From Planctomycetota bacterium (GTDB lineage Bacteria; Planctomycetota; B15-G4; JADJEK01), in contig JADJEK010000024.1 of assembly GCA_016709145.1 (NCBI GenBank), positions 62,001 through 126,000 of the forward strand: DNA of 64,000 nt, in the 5' to 3' direction. The notes below the pieces were generated by a model, which worked only from the letters and a program-made list of their open reading frames with translations, searched no databases and was not told the origin of the DNA. Both the position numbers and the translations under genes were made by a program. Positions within the stretch are counted from its first letter, which is position 1, and each line of letters begins with the position of its first letter. Of this stretch, positions 16,026 to 25,187 are shown one piece after another.

Positions 16026-17162
16026 GTGAAGATCGCCGTCGACGTGTCGATCCAGGAGACCGCCGCGATCACCGGCGTCGAGCGCGTGCAGCGCTCGCTG
16101 CTGAAGGCGATCGCCAAGGTCGACCGTTCGAACGAGTACCTGCTGATCGGCCAACGCGGCTTGCCCGATCTCGGCTTCGACTTGCCGCACAACTTCCAAC
16201 GCGTCGTCGCGGTGAAGGAAGGTTCGCCGTACCTGTGGCGCGAGCGCTTCGTGCCGCAGTTGCTGGCGACGCACAAGATCGACGTGTTCCATTCGCCGGT
16301 GTCGGCGACGCCGGTGCTCGGCAAGGCGCGCAAGATCGCGACGCTGCACGAACTGCCGTGGCTCGAGCGCGGCTTCGACAAAAGCAATGCGGACGTCAAT
16401 CGCCTCGGCCATCGCACGTGGCTCGTGTTGAACGTGCGCTACGCGTCGAAGATCGTCGCGGTCTCCGAGCGCACGCGCGCCAACATCTTGCAGCTCCATC
16501 CCGAAGCCGCGGACCGCGTCGTCGTGATCCATCACGGCGTCGACGCGAAGTTTCGACCACTGAAAGAACGGCCGCTGCGCGCGGAGTTCCTCGCGCGCCT
16601 CGGCATCCCCGATCGGCCGTTCCTGCTCTTCGTCGGCACGCTGCGCCGCAAGAAGAACCTGCGCTCGTTGCTGCGTGTGTTCGCCGAATTGCGCGAACCG
16701 CTGCGCTCGAGCGTCGTGCTCGTGCTGGTCGGGATCCGCAATCCGAACTGGCCCGAGTTCGAGGAACTGCTGCGCTTGCCCGCGCTCCAAGACCGCGTGT
16801 TCCTGCCGGGCTACGTGTCCGACGAGGACTTGATCGTGCTCTACAACCTCGCGGCCGCGACGATCTACCCGTCGCTCTACGAAGGCTTCGGTCTGCCGCC
16901 GCTCGAGGCGATGGCGTGCGGTTCGCCGGTGTTGGCGTCGACCGGCGGCGCGATCCCCGAAGTCGTCGGCGACGCCGCGTTGTCGTTCCCCGCCGATGAG
17001 CCCGCGCGCATGCGCGACGCGATCACCGCCGTGCTGAAGGACAAGGGCCTCGCTCAGGAGCTGCGCGACAAAGGCTTCAAGCACGCCAGTAAGTTCACGT
17101 GGGAGAAGGCCGCCGAGCATTACCTCCAGCTCTATCGCGAGCTGGAGACCCCGGCGACCTGA
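16026..17162 (+). CDS. GT4-family glycosyltransferase, second of three
   Basis: 378 residues from a GTG at 16026, the first start after the previous stop that gives the expected N-terminal strand KIAVDVSIQ. The GT-B fold signs are LFVGTLRRKKNL for the donor-domain entry and EGFGLPPLEAMACGSPVLA for the E-x7-E region. It resembles mannosyl- or rhamnosyl-type group 1 transferases. The three genes are similar but not close copies, so successive steps of one glycan are likely. Confidence 0.9.
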   Translation: MKIAVDVSIQETAAITGVERVQRSLLKAIAKVDRSNEYLLIGQRGLPDLGFDLPHNFQRVVAVKEGSPYLWRERFVPQLLATHKIDVFHSPVSATPVLGKARKIATLHELPWLERGFDKSNADVNRLGHRTWLVLNVRYASKIVAVSERTRANILQLHPEAADRVVVIHHGVDAKFRPLKERPLRAEFLARLGIPDRPFLLFVGTLRRKKNLRSLLRVFAELREPLRSSVVLVLVGIRNPNWPEFEELLRLPALQDRVFLPGYVSDEDLIVLYNLAAATIYPSLYEGFGLPPLEAMACGSPVLASTGGAIPEVVGDAALSFPADEPARMRDAITAVLKDKGLAQELRDKGFKHASKFTWEKAAEHYLQLYRELETPAT

Positions 17163-17193
17163 CGGCGTTCAAAGACCGAGACGGGGTTCATCC

Positions 17194-18315
17194 GTGCGCA
17201 TCGCGATCGACGGCTCGTCCATCGGGCAAGACCCCTCCGGGGCGCGAACGCGTTTCGTGCAGTTGCTGCGCGCATACGCGTCGCTCGATGCACATCACGA
17301 CGTCGTCGTGTTCGCGCCGCCGCGAGCCGAGTTGGAAGCCGAGTTCGCGGGCCGGTCGATCGAATGCGTGCGCGTTCGGCCCGCGCCACCGCCTTGGCGT
17401 CGCGCGTTGCGGCCGCGTGGGTATTGGGACCAGCGACTGCGCGCGGTGCGCGCCGACGTGTTCCAAGCCGAGACGCTGCCGGTCCCGCGCACGAGCGTCT
17501 GTCCGTTGACGCTGACGTTGCATGACCTGCGCGATCTCGAACCCGGGAGTCCGTGGTCGCGACGCCTGTTCGCGCACGTGGCGTTGGCGAAGCAACTGCG
17601 CCGCGTCGCGCGCGTCGTCGCGGTGTCCGAGTTCACGGCGCGCCAAGTCCGCGAACGCTTGGGCGTCGCGGCGGAGCGCGTCACGGTGGTCCAGAACGCT
17701 CCCGACGCGGATCTCCGGCGCGTGACCGATGCGGGCGAACTCCAGCGCGTTCGCGAACGTTGGGGATTGCCGTCGCGGTTCGTGCTCGCGCTCGGGCATC
17801 TCGAGCAACGCAAAGGGCTCGATCGGCTGGTCATCGCGATGGGCGAGCTGCATGTGCGCGATGGCATGCATCAGGTCGGGCTCGTGCTGGCGGGTCACGA
17901 TCGCGAGGGCATCGGACCCCGGCTCGAGACCGCGGCACACGCGTTCGGCGTCCGCCTCGTGCGCACCGGCGGCGTCACCGACGCCGAACGCTCCAGCCTG
18001 CTCTCGCTCGCGAGTGTGCTGGCGATCCCGTCGCGTGTGGAGGGCTTCGGCATCGTTCCGCTCGAGGCGATGAAAGTCGGCGTGCCGGTGGTCTACGCGC
18101 GCGAGAGCGCGTTGCCGGAAACGATCGGCGATGCCGGCGTCGGTGTGGACGCCGACGACGCGACCGAGTTCGCGGACGCGTTGGCGCGGGTGCTGCAAGA
18201 CGACGCGCTGCGGGCGGACTTGATCGAGCGCGGGGACCGGCGAGTCGCCGGCGCGAGTTGGCAGGAATCCGCGCGCGAACTGCATCGCGTGTGGAGCGAG
18301 GTCGGCGCGAGCTGA
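17194..18315 (+). CDS. GT4-family glycosyltransferase, third of three
   Basis: 373 residues from a GTG at 17194, 31 bp after the previous gene. It opens with RIAIDGSSIGQDPSGAR, a glycine-rich turn typical of the family. It has LALGHLEQRKGLD and the E-x7-E motif in EGFGIVPLEAMKVG. No polymerase, flippase or priming transferase gene is in the window, so the locus is a partial glycan cluster. Confidence 0.88.
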   Translation: MRIAIDGSSIGQDPSGARTRFVQLLRAYASLDAHHDVVVFAPPRAELEAEFAGRSIECVRVRPAPPPWRRALRPRGYWDQRLRAVRADVFQAETLPVPRTSVCPLTLTLHDLRDLEPGSPWSRRLFAHVALAKQLRRVARVVAVSEFTARQVRERLGVAAERVTVVQNAPDADLRRVTDAGELQRVRERWGLPSRFVLALGHLEQRKGLDRLVIAMGELHVRDGMHQVGLVLAGHDREGIGPRLETAAHAFGVRLVRTGGVTDAERSSLLSLASVLAIPSRVEGFGIVPLEAMKVGVPVVYARESALPETIGDAGVGVDADDATEFADALARVLQDDALRADLIERGDRRVAGASWQESARELHRVWSEVGAS

Positions 18316-18438
18316 CGGGACCACGGGGGTCTACGTCGTTCGCGCGACACTGCGATCCTGTCGCGGTCCTATCCGCCGGGTCGCGAGCTTGTTCATCGCG
18401 CCTGACCGCCGTACAACGCCGTGCGGAGGTAGAGGAAC

Positions 18439-20577
18439 ATGCTGATGCGATCCATGCGGGATTACGTAGTCCGTTGTGTCGCCGCGCTCGGCCTGGTGGT
18501 GCCCTGCGCTTGTTCATCGAAGGACCCGCTCGTCGGACACGACTACGAACGGTGGGCTCCGGTTGTGACACAAGACGAGCTACGCAGTTTTCTCGCCGAG
18601 CAGCGACAGGCCAGTGGTGCGTCCCGGACACCGGATGTCGAGGAACAACGGCGCGAGGTGGGGACGCAGTTGATCCAGTCCGGCGTTTCCGAAAGCGCGC
18701 CAGCAAGCGCGACCGAGCCGCCGGTCGCCGCGGGAGTCTCCGCGGAAGAGCGCGCGAACGTCGCCGCCGCCGACAAGGAAGAGCGCGAGAAGATCAAGAC
18801 GATCGCGGAGAAGCTGCGATCACGACGGCTCGACTTCTTCAGCAAGTTCAGGATTCGAGGTACCTCGACGCACGCGATGGGCGACGAGATGAAGCGGACG
18901 GCGGCCGCGAACCGTGCGCGGATCGATCGCATGTTCGGCGACGAGCGCGCGGCGATCCTGGCCGCGTGTCGCGACGAGCGGGTCGGCCTCGCATTGTCGG
19001 GCGGAGGGATCCGCAGTGCGAGTTTCGCGGGTGGAGTTCTGCAAGGTCTCCACGAGATCGACGTGCTGGACAAGTTCGGATATCTGTCGACGGTGTCCGG
19101 AGGCGGCTACGTCGGCGCCTGGTGGATGCTGCACTCGGGAATCGACGAACACGAGTTGTTCGACATGGGAAGTCTGCACCAGCAGCACCTCGGGCAGAAC
19201 GGCTTCTTCCTGACCGTGGGTCATTACAGCCAGAGTCGCGCTGCCGTCGTCTTCGACGTCCTGCGCGCCGCCGCCCTGGTCCCCGTGCATTGGATCGCGA
19301 ACGGTCTCGTCGACAGCGATGTGAACGTCGGGGGGCTGCGCGACGGCTACCGAAACGGCATCGTCCGCGCGTTCATGTATCGATACCCCATGAGCGAAGT
19401 GGTGTCCCCGCGGGCCCGCGCATCGATGCGCGGACTGCTGCCGCAAGCGCAGGATGGTCGCAGTCGGCCCTATTGGATCGTGAACACGCACTTGGCGCTG
19501 AACGACGAGAGCACGTCGTACCGAGCTCGCAGCGGCGATGCGTTCGAGATCACCCCGTTCCGTGCCGGATCGGATCTGGTCGGGTACGTCTCGCTCGAGG
19601 AGTTCGACGAAGCCGACGCTTGGTTCGGCGACAGCGAGCGCGACTGGATGACGCCGGAGTACGCAGTTGCCGCGAGCGGCGCGGCTGCGGATTCGAGCAG
19701 CTTGCGAGCCTCGACGTGGGTCAACCTGCTGATGACGGCGTTCAACCTCGACCTCGGGTACTACATCAGCGGCTGGAGCGACGGGTTCGTCGCGGGCGAC
19801 AGGGACCTGGACCGCGAGCCGAGGCCCGTCGCCGCGAACAACATCGTGCACTGGGCGGTGTCACCGGGTTTGGTGGTTTTCAATCTCTCCGACGCGATCC
19901 AACTCGTCGGATCGCTGTGGGGCGGAACGAGCTTCGCGGGCCTGAACTCGCACGAGCAGACTGTCGATGCGAAGAAGTGGTACCTGTCGGACGGCGGTCA
20001 CTTCGAGAACCTCGGCGTCTACGCGCTGGTGAAGCGTGGATGTCGGGTCATCGTGGTGAGCGACGCCACGATGGACCCGAACGCGAACACGTGGCACACG
20101 TCGAACGATCGATCACGCTCCCGGCTGCTGGCGTTCGAGGACTTGAGGAACCTCGAGGCGAAGTTGTTCGCGGACTTCGGCGCCGAACTCGAGATCGAAT
20201 GGGAGCGGTTCGATCCGAAATGCACCGATGGGGAAGGCCCGACCGGCTGCGTCTTTCTCGGTCGGATCGACAATCTGCCCGTCGACGACGGATGCGACGC
20301 CGATCGCGTGGTCATCGTGTACATCAAGTCCGCGTACGAACTCGCGGACGGCCAGCGCTCGCGGCAGACGTTCATCGATGCGCACAAAGAACGCAATCGC
20401 GACTTCCCGAACGACTCGACTCTGCAGCAGTTCTATTCGGAGGAGAAAGTCCTCTCGTACCGAGCCCTCGGGCGCGCGATCGTGCTGGCCAACCGTGAGC
20501 TCATTCGAGCGGCGACGGAGCGTCGATTGAACGGGTGCAAGTCGTTCAAGGAGATGAGATCCGTTAGGAATCCGTGA
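18439..20577 (+). CDS. Patatin-like phospholipase, exported lipoprotein-like, with a long insertion
   Basis: 712 residues from the ATG at 18439. A hydrophobic leader ends in CACSS, suggesting export with a possible lipid anchor. Residues about 30-150 are charged and helical. The patatin core shows the oxyanion loop ALSGGGIRSASFAGGVL, the nucleophile elbow TVSGGGYVG (Ser220) and the Asp in LSDGGHFENLGV (Asp518). About 300 residues separate Ser and Asp, much more than in compact patatins, so a large inserted or cap domain lies between them. Predicted lipid acyl hydrolase; substrate unknown. Confidence 0.85.
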   Translation: MLMRSMRDYVVRCVAALGLVVPCACSSKDPLVGHDYERWAPVVTQDELRSFLAEQRQASGASRTPDVEEQRREVGTQLIQSGVSESAPASATEPPVAAGVSAEERANVAAADKEEREKIKTIAEKLRSRRLDFFSKFRIRGTSTHAMGDEMKRTAAANRARIDRMFGDERAAILAACRDERVGLALSGGGIRSASFAGGVLQGLHEIDVLDKFGYLSTVSGGGYVGAWWMLHSGIDEHELFDMGSLHQQHLGQNGFFLTVGHYSQSRAAVVFDVLRAAALVPVHWIANGLVDSDVNVGGLRDGYRNGIVRAFMYRYPMSEVVSPRARASMRGLLPQAQDGRSRPYWIVNTHLALNDESTSYRARSGDAFEITPFRAGSDLVGYVSLEEFDEADAWFGDSERDWMTPEYAVAASGAAADSSSLRASTWVNLLMTAFNLDLGYYISGWSDGFVAGDRDLDREPRPVAANNIVHWAVSPGLVVFNLSDAIQLVGSLWGGTSFAGLNSHEQTVDAKKWYLSDGGHFENLGVYALVKRGCRVIVVSDATMDPNANTWHTSNDRSRSRLLAFEDLRNLEAKLFADFGAELEIEWERFDPKCTDGEGPTGCVFLGRIDNLPVDDGCDADRVVIVYIKSAYELADGQRSRQTFIDAHKERNRDFPNDSTLQQFYSEEKVLSYRALGRAIVLANRELIRAATERRLNGCKSFKEMRSVRNP

Positions 20578-20660
20578 ACGGCGCGCCGCGGTTCGGTGCA
20601 GGCCGACGCGCTCGGGCACTTTCGAACCTGTCGATCGCGTCGCTACGATCCGCGCTCCTT

Positions 20661-21866
20661 ATGCCCGCACTCTTCGCCTTCTTTTCGAGCGTGTCGTTCG
20701 TCCTGTCGATCCTGGCACTGACGACTCTGCTCGAGCCGATGCCCGGCGCATCGTGGTCGGACCTGCAGACGATCGCGCTCGTGGTCGCGCTCGGGCTCGT
20801 CGTGAAGTTCGCAGCGGTCGATGGACGCATCGCGGCGTTCCCGCGGCGACTCGCGTCGATGCAGTTCGCGTTCGCGCTGGTCCCGGCCGCCGTCGTGCGG
20901 TTGTCGACCGCGGGACCGTATTCGGGCAGTGGCCTCGACGGAATCGCGCTGCGCGGTTTGTTGCTCGCCCCACTCGCGTTCACGTTCGGGCAGAGTGCGC
21001 GACGCATCGTGTTGCACGCGGGTGTGCCGAAGCTCGCTCGGTTGCCGCAGTGCGGGGCGCTGATCGCTGGCATCGCGCTCGGCTTTGCGGTGTGGGCGTT
21101 CGGACTCGCGCAGCACGTCGGCATCTGGACCATCGCGTTCGCGGCGCCGTGCCTCGTGCTCGCGCGGCTCGCGCTTCCCGTGCTCGATCGCGCCGACATG
21201 CCCGAGCCCGAGCCGTTCGAGGGCGGCTTGCGTGTCCTGCCGTCGTTGCTCGGCGGTCTGTTGGTCGCGTACGGCGTGACGGTGTTGGTCCGCTTGGAGG
21301 CCACATACGGAGGGGATGGGGATACGACGCACGCCGTCGGCGCCGCGGCTCTCGGAGTCGCTGCGCTCGGCGTGACGTGGGTGGCCGGCAACGTGCGACG
21401 CTCGGGCCTCGTGCTCGGAGCGGGAGCGTTGATCGCTTTGGCCGTGCGCGCGTTGGCGTGGACGCTCGTGCCCGAGGATTCGTGGCGCGCGACGCCGTGG
21501 GCGCGATGGACGCTCGTGGTGCTCCCGCCGGCATTGCTCGGAGTCGGGCTGGCGTTGCTCGCCCGCGCGTATTTCGGTGTTCCGCGCGCGCGGAAGATCC
21601 TCACGCAGATCCCGCCCGATCAACGCCGGACGCCGTCCGGTGCGCCGATCCGCGCGGCGCTGATGGCAGTCGGCATCGTCGCGGGCGCGGCGGTGAGTCT
21701 CGCGGTGGCGCCGGCGGAGTTGTTCCGACCGTACGCCGCGATCGCTGCGGTGGGGGCGGCGTTGCTCGCGTTCTTCGATCCGCGCGCGGGGATCGGGCGG
21801 CGCTGCGTGTGGGTCGCGCTCGGCGGGGCGGCGGTGGTCGCCGCGCTCATGGGGTTGGGCGGCTGA
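20661..21866 (+). CDS. Polytopic membrane protein of unknown function
   Basis: 401 residues from the ATG at 20661. A GTG at 20574 overlapping the previous stop would add 29 basic residues and is less likely. About ten hydrophobic segments are visible, with short arginine-rich loops between them, and no recognisable catalytic motif. I do not recognise the family. The next gene, 130 bp away on the same strand, has the same size and character. Confidence 0.7.
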   Translation: MPALFAFFSSVSFVLSILALTTLLEPMPGASWSDLQTIALVVALGLVVKFAAVDGRIAAFPRRLASMQFAFALVPAAVVRLSTAGPYSGSGLDGIALRGLLLAPLAFTFGQSARRIVLHAGVPKLARLPQCGALIAGIALGFAVWAFGLAQHVGIWTIAFAAPCLVLARLALPVLDRADMPEPEPFEGGLRVLPSLLGGLLVAYGVTVLVRLEATYGGDGDTTHAVGAAALGVAALGVTWVAGNVRRSGLVLGAGALIALAVRALAWTLVPEDSWRATPWARWTLVVLPPALLGVGLALLARAYFGVPRARKILTQIPPDQRRTPSGAPIRAALMAVGIVAGAAVSLAVAPAELFRPYAAIAAVGAALLAFFDPRAGIGRRCVWVALGGAAVVAALMGLGG

Positions 21867-21996
21867 CGATTCGCGCGAGGGATGTCCGAGTCGGCGAGTG
21901 GTCCGACCGGCATCGAGTGCGCGGACATCCCACGAGTTCTCGCGGAATGCGCAGCCGCTACGGCCGTTGACGGTTCGCGTCAACGGGAGCACGGCG

Positions 21997-23166
21997 ATGC
22001 GGTTCGATCGACTCACGGATGCGGCGATGGGTTTCGCCGTCGCGGCATTCGGTTGGGCGACCGTGCCGCGAGACGCCTTGATCCCCGTGCATCTCGCGTG
22101 GATCGGCGTGGCCGTCGCGGTCGGACTCCTCGTGCCGTGGTCACGGCGGATCGATGGGCGATTCGCGTTCACTCTCGCCGCTCTAGGCGTGCCGGTCCTC
22201 CGATGGCTCGAACTCGTCGAGGTCGCTCCGTCGACGAATGCGGACGAGTTGCGTCACCTGTTCGCATGCCTGCCGGCGGCGGTGTGCGGCGGAGTGCTGC
22301 TTCGTGCGAGGTTCGATGCGCAGGCGCACGACGTCGGAGCTTCGTTGCGCTCGCTGTGCGAAGCAATGTTCGGGGCGGCGGCGGCATCGGCCGTGTTCTT
22401 CGCGGCGCGATCGAGTCCGGGGCACTGGGAGCGTTGGGAACTCGTCGCGGCCGTGATCGTCGTGTGGCTGGCGGAGAGGCCGCGCGTCGTGAACCTGCCG
22501 TGCCGGACCGAACCGACTCCGCGCGAACTCGGCGCGATGATCGCGGTTGGCGGATTCGGAGTCGCCCTCGGAATGCACTGGGGGCGTTGGCTCGAACTCA
22601 TGCACGCGATGCGCGCGGAGTCGCTGCGCATGGACCCGGCGCGGGTCGTCGCGTTGCTGACGCTGGCGGGCGTGGCGCTTTGGATCGGTCGGGTCATCCG
22701 TCCCAGTCGGCGTCCGGCCAGCGCGATGCTGGCTTGGTGGCTCGGGACGTTCGTCGTTCTCGTGCTCCTGCACGAGTTCGCTCCGGTGCGCGTGGGCTTC
22801 GGCGTGGATCACTTCGAACTCGAACGAGCTGGGAGCGCGGTGGGTTGGATCGTGAGCACGGGCGGATGCGCGGTGGGATTCGCGATGGCGACGCTCGCGG
22901 CGCTTCAGATCCGGTCGCCGGAGTTCGCACCGTCACGACGTCTCGCGGCCTTGCTGTGCGGCGCTGCGATCGGGGCCCTGCTGTGGCATCGGAAGCACGG
23001 AGGCTGCGTCATCGACTTGCACTTCACCGAGGCGAATCAACTCATCCTCGGAGCGAGCGCCGCATTCGCGGTGTCGGACTGGTGGATCACGCACCGATGG
23101 GGCGTGTTGTTCCTCGTTCAGCTAGGGTTGCTCGGCCTCGCCGCGGCTGCACTCGCGCTCGGGTGA
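21997..23166 (+). CDS. Polytopic membrane protein of unknown function
   Basis: 389 residues from the ATG at 21997, preceded by a plausible ribosome site (cgggagc). About ten to eleven hydrophobic helices span the whole length. One loop near the C-terminus carries HRKHGGCVIDLHFTEANQL, the only polar stretch likely to have a specific role. I do not recognise the family. It ends just before a 12-bp GC tandem repeat and converges on the FHA gene. Confidence 0.7.
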   Translation: MRFDRLTDAAMGFAVAAFGWATVPRDALIPVHLAWIGVAVAVGLLVPWSRRIDGRFAFTLAALGVPVLRWLELVEVAPSTNADELRHLFACLPAAVCGGVLLRARFDAQAHDVGASLRSLCEAMFGAAAASAVFFAARSSPGHWERWELVAAVIVVWLAERPRVVNLPCRTEPTPRELGAMIAVGGFGVALGMHWGRWLELMHAMRAESLRMDPARVVALLTLAGVALWIGRVIRPSRRPASAMLAWWLGTFVVLVLLHEFAPVRVGFGVDHFELERAGSAVGWIVSTGGCAVGFAMATLAALQIRSPEFAPSRRLAALLCGAAIGALLWHRKHGGCVIDLHFTEANQLILGASAAFAVSDWWITHRWGVLFLVQLGLLGLAAAALALG

Positions 23167-23167
23167 T

Positions 23168-23240
23168 GGCCCCGGCGACGGCCCGGGCGACGGCCCGGGT
23201 GCTGGCCCGGGTGACGGCCCGGGTGCTGGCCCGGGTGGGG
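23168..23240. repeat. 12-bp tandem repeat (about six units) between convergent genes
   Basis: Six consecutive units of ggcccgggYgNY (ggccccggcgac, ggcccgggcgac, and so on) fill the gap between two converging stop codons. Each unit contains a cccggg palindrome. Together they could fold on either strand and stop both transcripts. Copy number is likely to vary between strains. Confidence 0.8.
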
Positions 23241-23244
23241 TGGT

Positions 23245-24042
23245 TCACTTGTCCGCTTCGGGCGCCTCGTCCTGGGTCTCGGTGCTGGCCGGCGCCTCGG
23301 TCCTCGCCGGCACGACCGTCTCGGTGAGCTTCATCACTCCGAGGTAGAGCCCATACGCTGCGCCCACGCAGACCACGACGATCACGAACTTCATGAAGCC
23401 GCCGTACTGCGCGATGTCGTGACGCAACACGCCGCCGCTGGTCGCCTCGTCGGACTTGCGCACGAGGTTCTGCGTCGAGAGACGCTTCGGCGGCGGAGCG
23501 CCCATCGCGCCGGGCATCGTCGACAAGTTCGGCCCGGGCGTGGGCATCGCCGGCACGCGCGCCGCACCCGCACCCGAGATCGAGCCCGCCCCCGTCGGTG
23601 TCTTCGCCGGAGTCGGGAACTTCGCCGTCACCGGCCCTTCGTCGAGTTGGATCTCGTCCACGGCGGACGCCGCGCTCGGCTTCGTCGCGGTGGTCTTGGG
23701 TGGCGCCGCGAAGAAGTCGTCCTCGAGCTCGATCTCGTCGCTCGCCGCGGCCGGCTTGGCTGCGTCGTCGAGTCGCAGCTCGATGCTGCCGAGCTTCACC
23801 AGGTCGCCGGGCTTCAGCGTCGCCTTCGTCACGCGCGCGCCGTTCACGAACGTGCCGTTCGACGAGTTCAGGTCGGCGATCTGCCAAACCCCGTCGCGGA
23901 CGAAGAAGCGCGCGTGCTCACGAGATACGGTCGGATGCTCGATCTGGACCCCACGCGTCGTTTGGCGGCCGACGATCATCGATTCGGCGGACAGTTCGAT
24001 CGCTTCTCCACGGCCATCGGCGTCGGTGCGGACCAGTCTCAC
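23245..24042 (-). CDS. FHA-domain protein with a C-terminal membrane anchor
   Basis: 265 residues from a GTG at 24042; upstream in-frame codons read through the divergent promoter and lack homology. The FHA domain occupies about residues 5-90: GRQTTRGVQIEHPTVSREHA and LNSSNGTFVNG hold the phosphothreonine-binding Gly-Arg, Ser-x-x-His and Ser-Asn-Gly positions. An acidic, Pro/Ala-rich linker follows. A single hydrophobic helix (about residues 215-240) and a short acidic tail end it. It is probably a membrane-tethered reader of Ser/Thr kinase output; the only kinase in the window is at 38409. Confidence 0.85.
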   Translation of the reverse strand: MRLVRTDADGRGEAIELSAESMIVGRQTTRGVQIEHPTVSREHARFFVRDGVWQIADLNSSNGTFVNGARVTKATLKPGDLVKLGSIELRLDDAAKPAAASDEIELEDDFFAAPPKTTATKPSAASAVDEIQLDEGPVTAKFPTPAKTPTGAGSISGAGAARVPAMPTPGPNLSTMPGAMGAPPPKRLSTQNLVRKSDEATSGGVLRHDIAQYGGFMKFVIVVVCVGAAYGLYLGVMKLTETVVPARTEAPASTETQDEAPEADK

Positions 24043-24181
24043 GGGCGTTCTCGATCGGGTTGAAGAGCTTCCGTTCTGCGACAAACGGTGTCTGTCCTGG
24101 AGCGCGGAAGGGCGGCTATCATAGCGGCCCTTTCCGCCAGCCCTCGACCTCGACGTCGAACACGAACGACCACGGGATTCC

Positions 24182-25093
24182 TTGAGCTCCCACCCGCACG
24201 ACTTCTCCACCCACGACACCGACGAGACCGGTTCCCGCCGGCCGTTCGAGCTCGCCTCGCGCGAACACAAGCCGAGCGCCACCATCGTGCGTGTCGGCGA
24301 CCTCGCGTTCGGCGGCAAGGACGTCGTGCTGATGGCCGGCCCGTGCGCCGTCGAGAGCGAAGCCCAGGTGCGCGCCGTCGCGGCCCGCCTGTCGAAGCTC
24401 GGCATCAAGATCATGCGCGGTGGTGCGGTCAAGCCGCGGACGTCGCCGTACGCGTTCCAGGGGCTCGGCGTCGACGGCTACCGCATCCTCAAGGAAGCCG
24501 CCGCCGCGCACGGCATGAAGATCGTCTCCGAGGTGCTGTCCGAGCGCCACGTCGAGGCAGCCGTCGAGCACGTCGACCTGCTGCAAGTCGGCTCGCGCAA
24601 CATGCAGAACTTCGCGCTCTTGCGCGAGCTCTCGAAGGTGCCGCGACCCGTGCTGCTGAAGCGCGGCATGTCGGCGACCTACGACGAACTCCTCGCCGCG
24701 GCCGAGTACCTGCTCGCCGGCGGCAACCCGAACGTGATCCTCTGCGAGCGCGGCATCCGCACGTTCGAGACCGCGACGCGCAACACGCTCGACATCGCCG
24801 CGGTCCCCGCGCTGCACGCGCTCTCGCACCTGCCGGTGGTCGTCGATCCGAGTCACGCCGCCGGCCGCGCCGACCTCGTGCCCGATTTGCTGCGCGCGTC
24901 GATCGCGGCGGGTGCCGACGGGATCCTGCTCGAGGTCCACGTCCATCCGGAGGACGCGCTGTCCGACGGCGCGCAAGCCATCGTGCCGACGCAGTTGGAG
25001 CGCATGCTGCCGACGCTGTCGGCGATCGCGCAAGCCATCGATCGGCGCTTGGTGCCGCACGCGCAAGCCGCTGAACTCACGCACCACGCGTGA
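24182..25093 (+). CDS. aroF: 3-deoxy-7-phosphoheptulonate (DAHP) synthase, class I-beta
   Basis: 303 residues from a TTG at 24182; no ATG lies upstream of the conserved core, so the start is uncertain. It condenses phosphoenolpyruvate with erythrose 4-phosphate in the first shikimate step. Diagnostic motifs are MAGPCAVES, RGGAVKPRTSPYAFQGLG, LQVGSRNMQNF, LLKRGMSAT and VVDPSHAAGR. These carry the PEP-binding Arg/Lys residues and metal-binding Cys and His. It has neither an ACT-like regulatory domain nor a chorismate mutase fusion, so no built-in feedback control is visible. It is divergent from the FHA gene. Confidence 0.92.
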   Translation: MSSHPHDFSTHDTDETGSRRPFELASREHKPSATIVRVGDLAFGGKDVVLMAGPCAVESEAQVRAVAARLSKLGIKIMRGGAVKPRTSPYAFQGLGVDGYRILKEAAAAHGMKIVSEVLSERHVEAAVEHVDLLQVGSRNMQNFALLRELSKVPRPVLLKRGMSATYDELLAAAEYLLAGGNPNVILCERGIRTFETATRNTLDIAAVPALHALSHLPVVVDPSHAAGRADLVPDLLRASIAAGADGILLEVHVHPEDALSDGAQAIVPTQLERMLPTLSAIAQAIDRRLVPHAQAAELTHHA

Positions 25094-25187
25094 GCGGGTG
25101 CGCGGAGCGAACTTCGAGTGAGGGCCGCGCGGGCGACGAGCGCCGTGTCGACGCCATCCGCGTCGGTTCAAGGGAGACGAGACTGCC

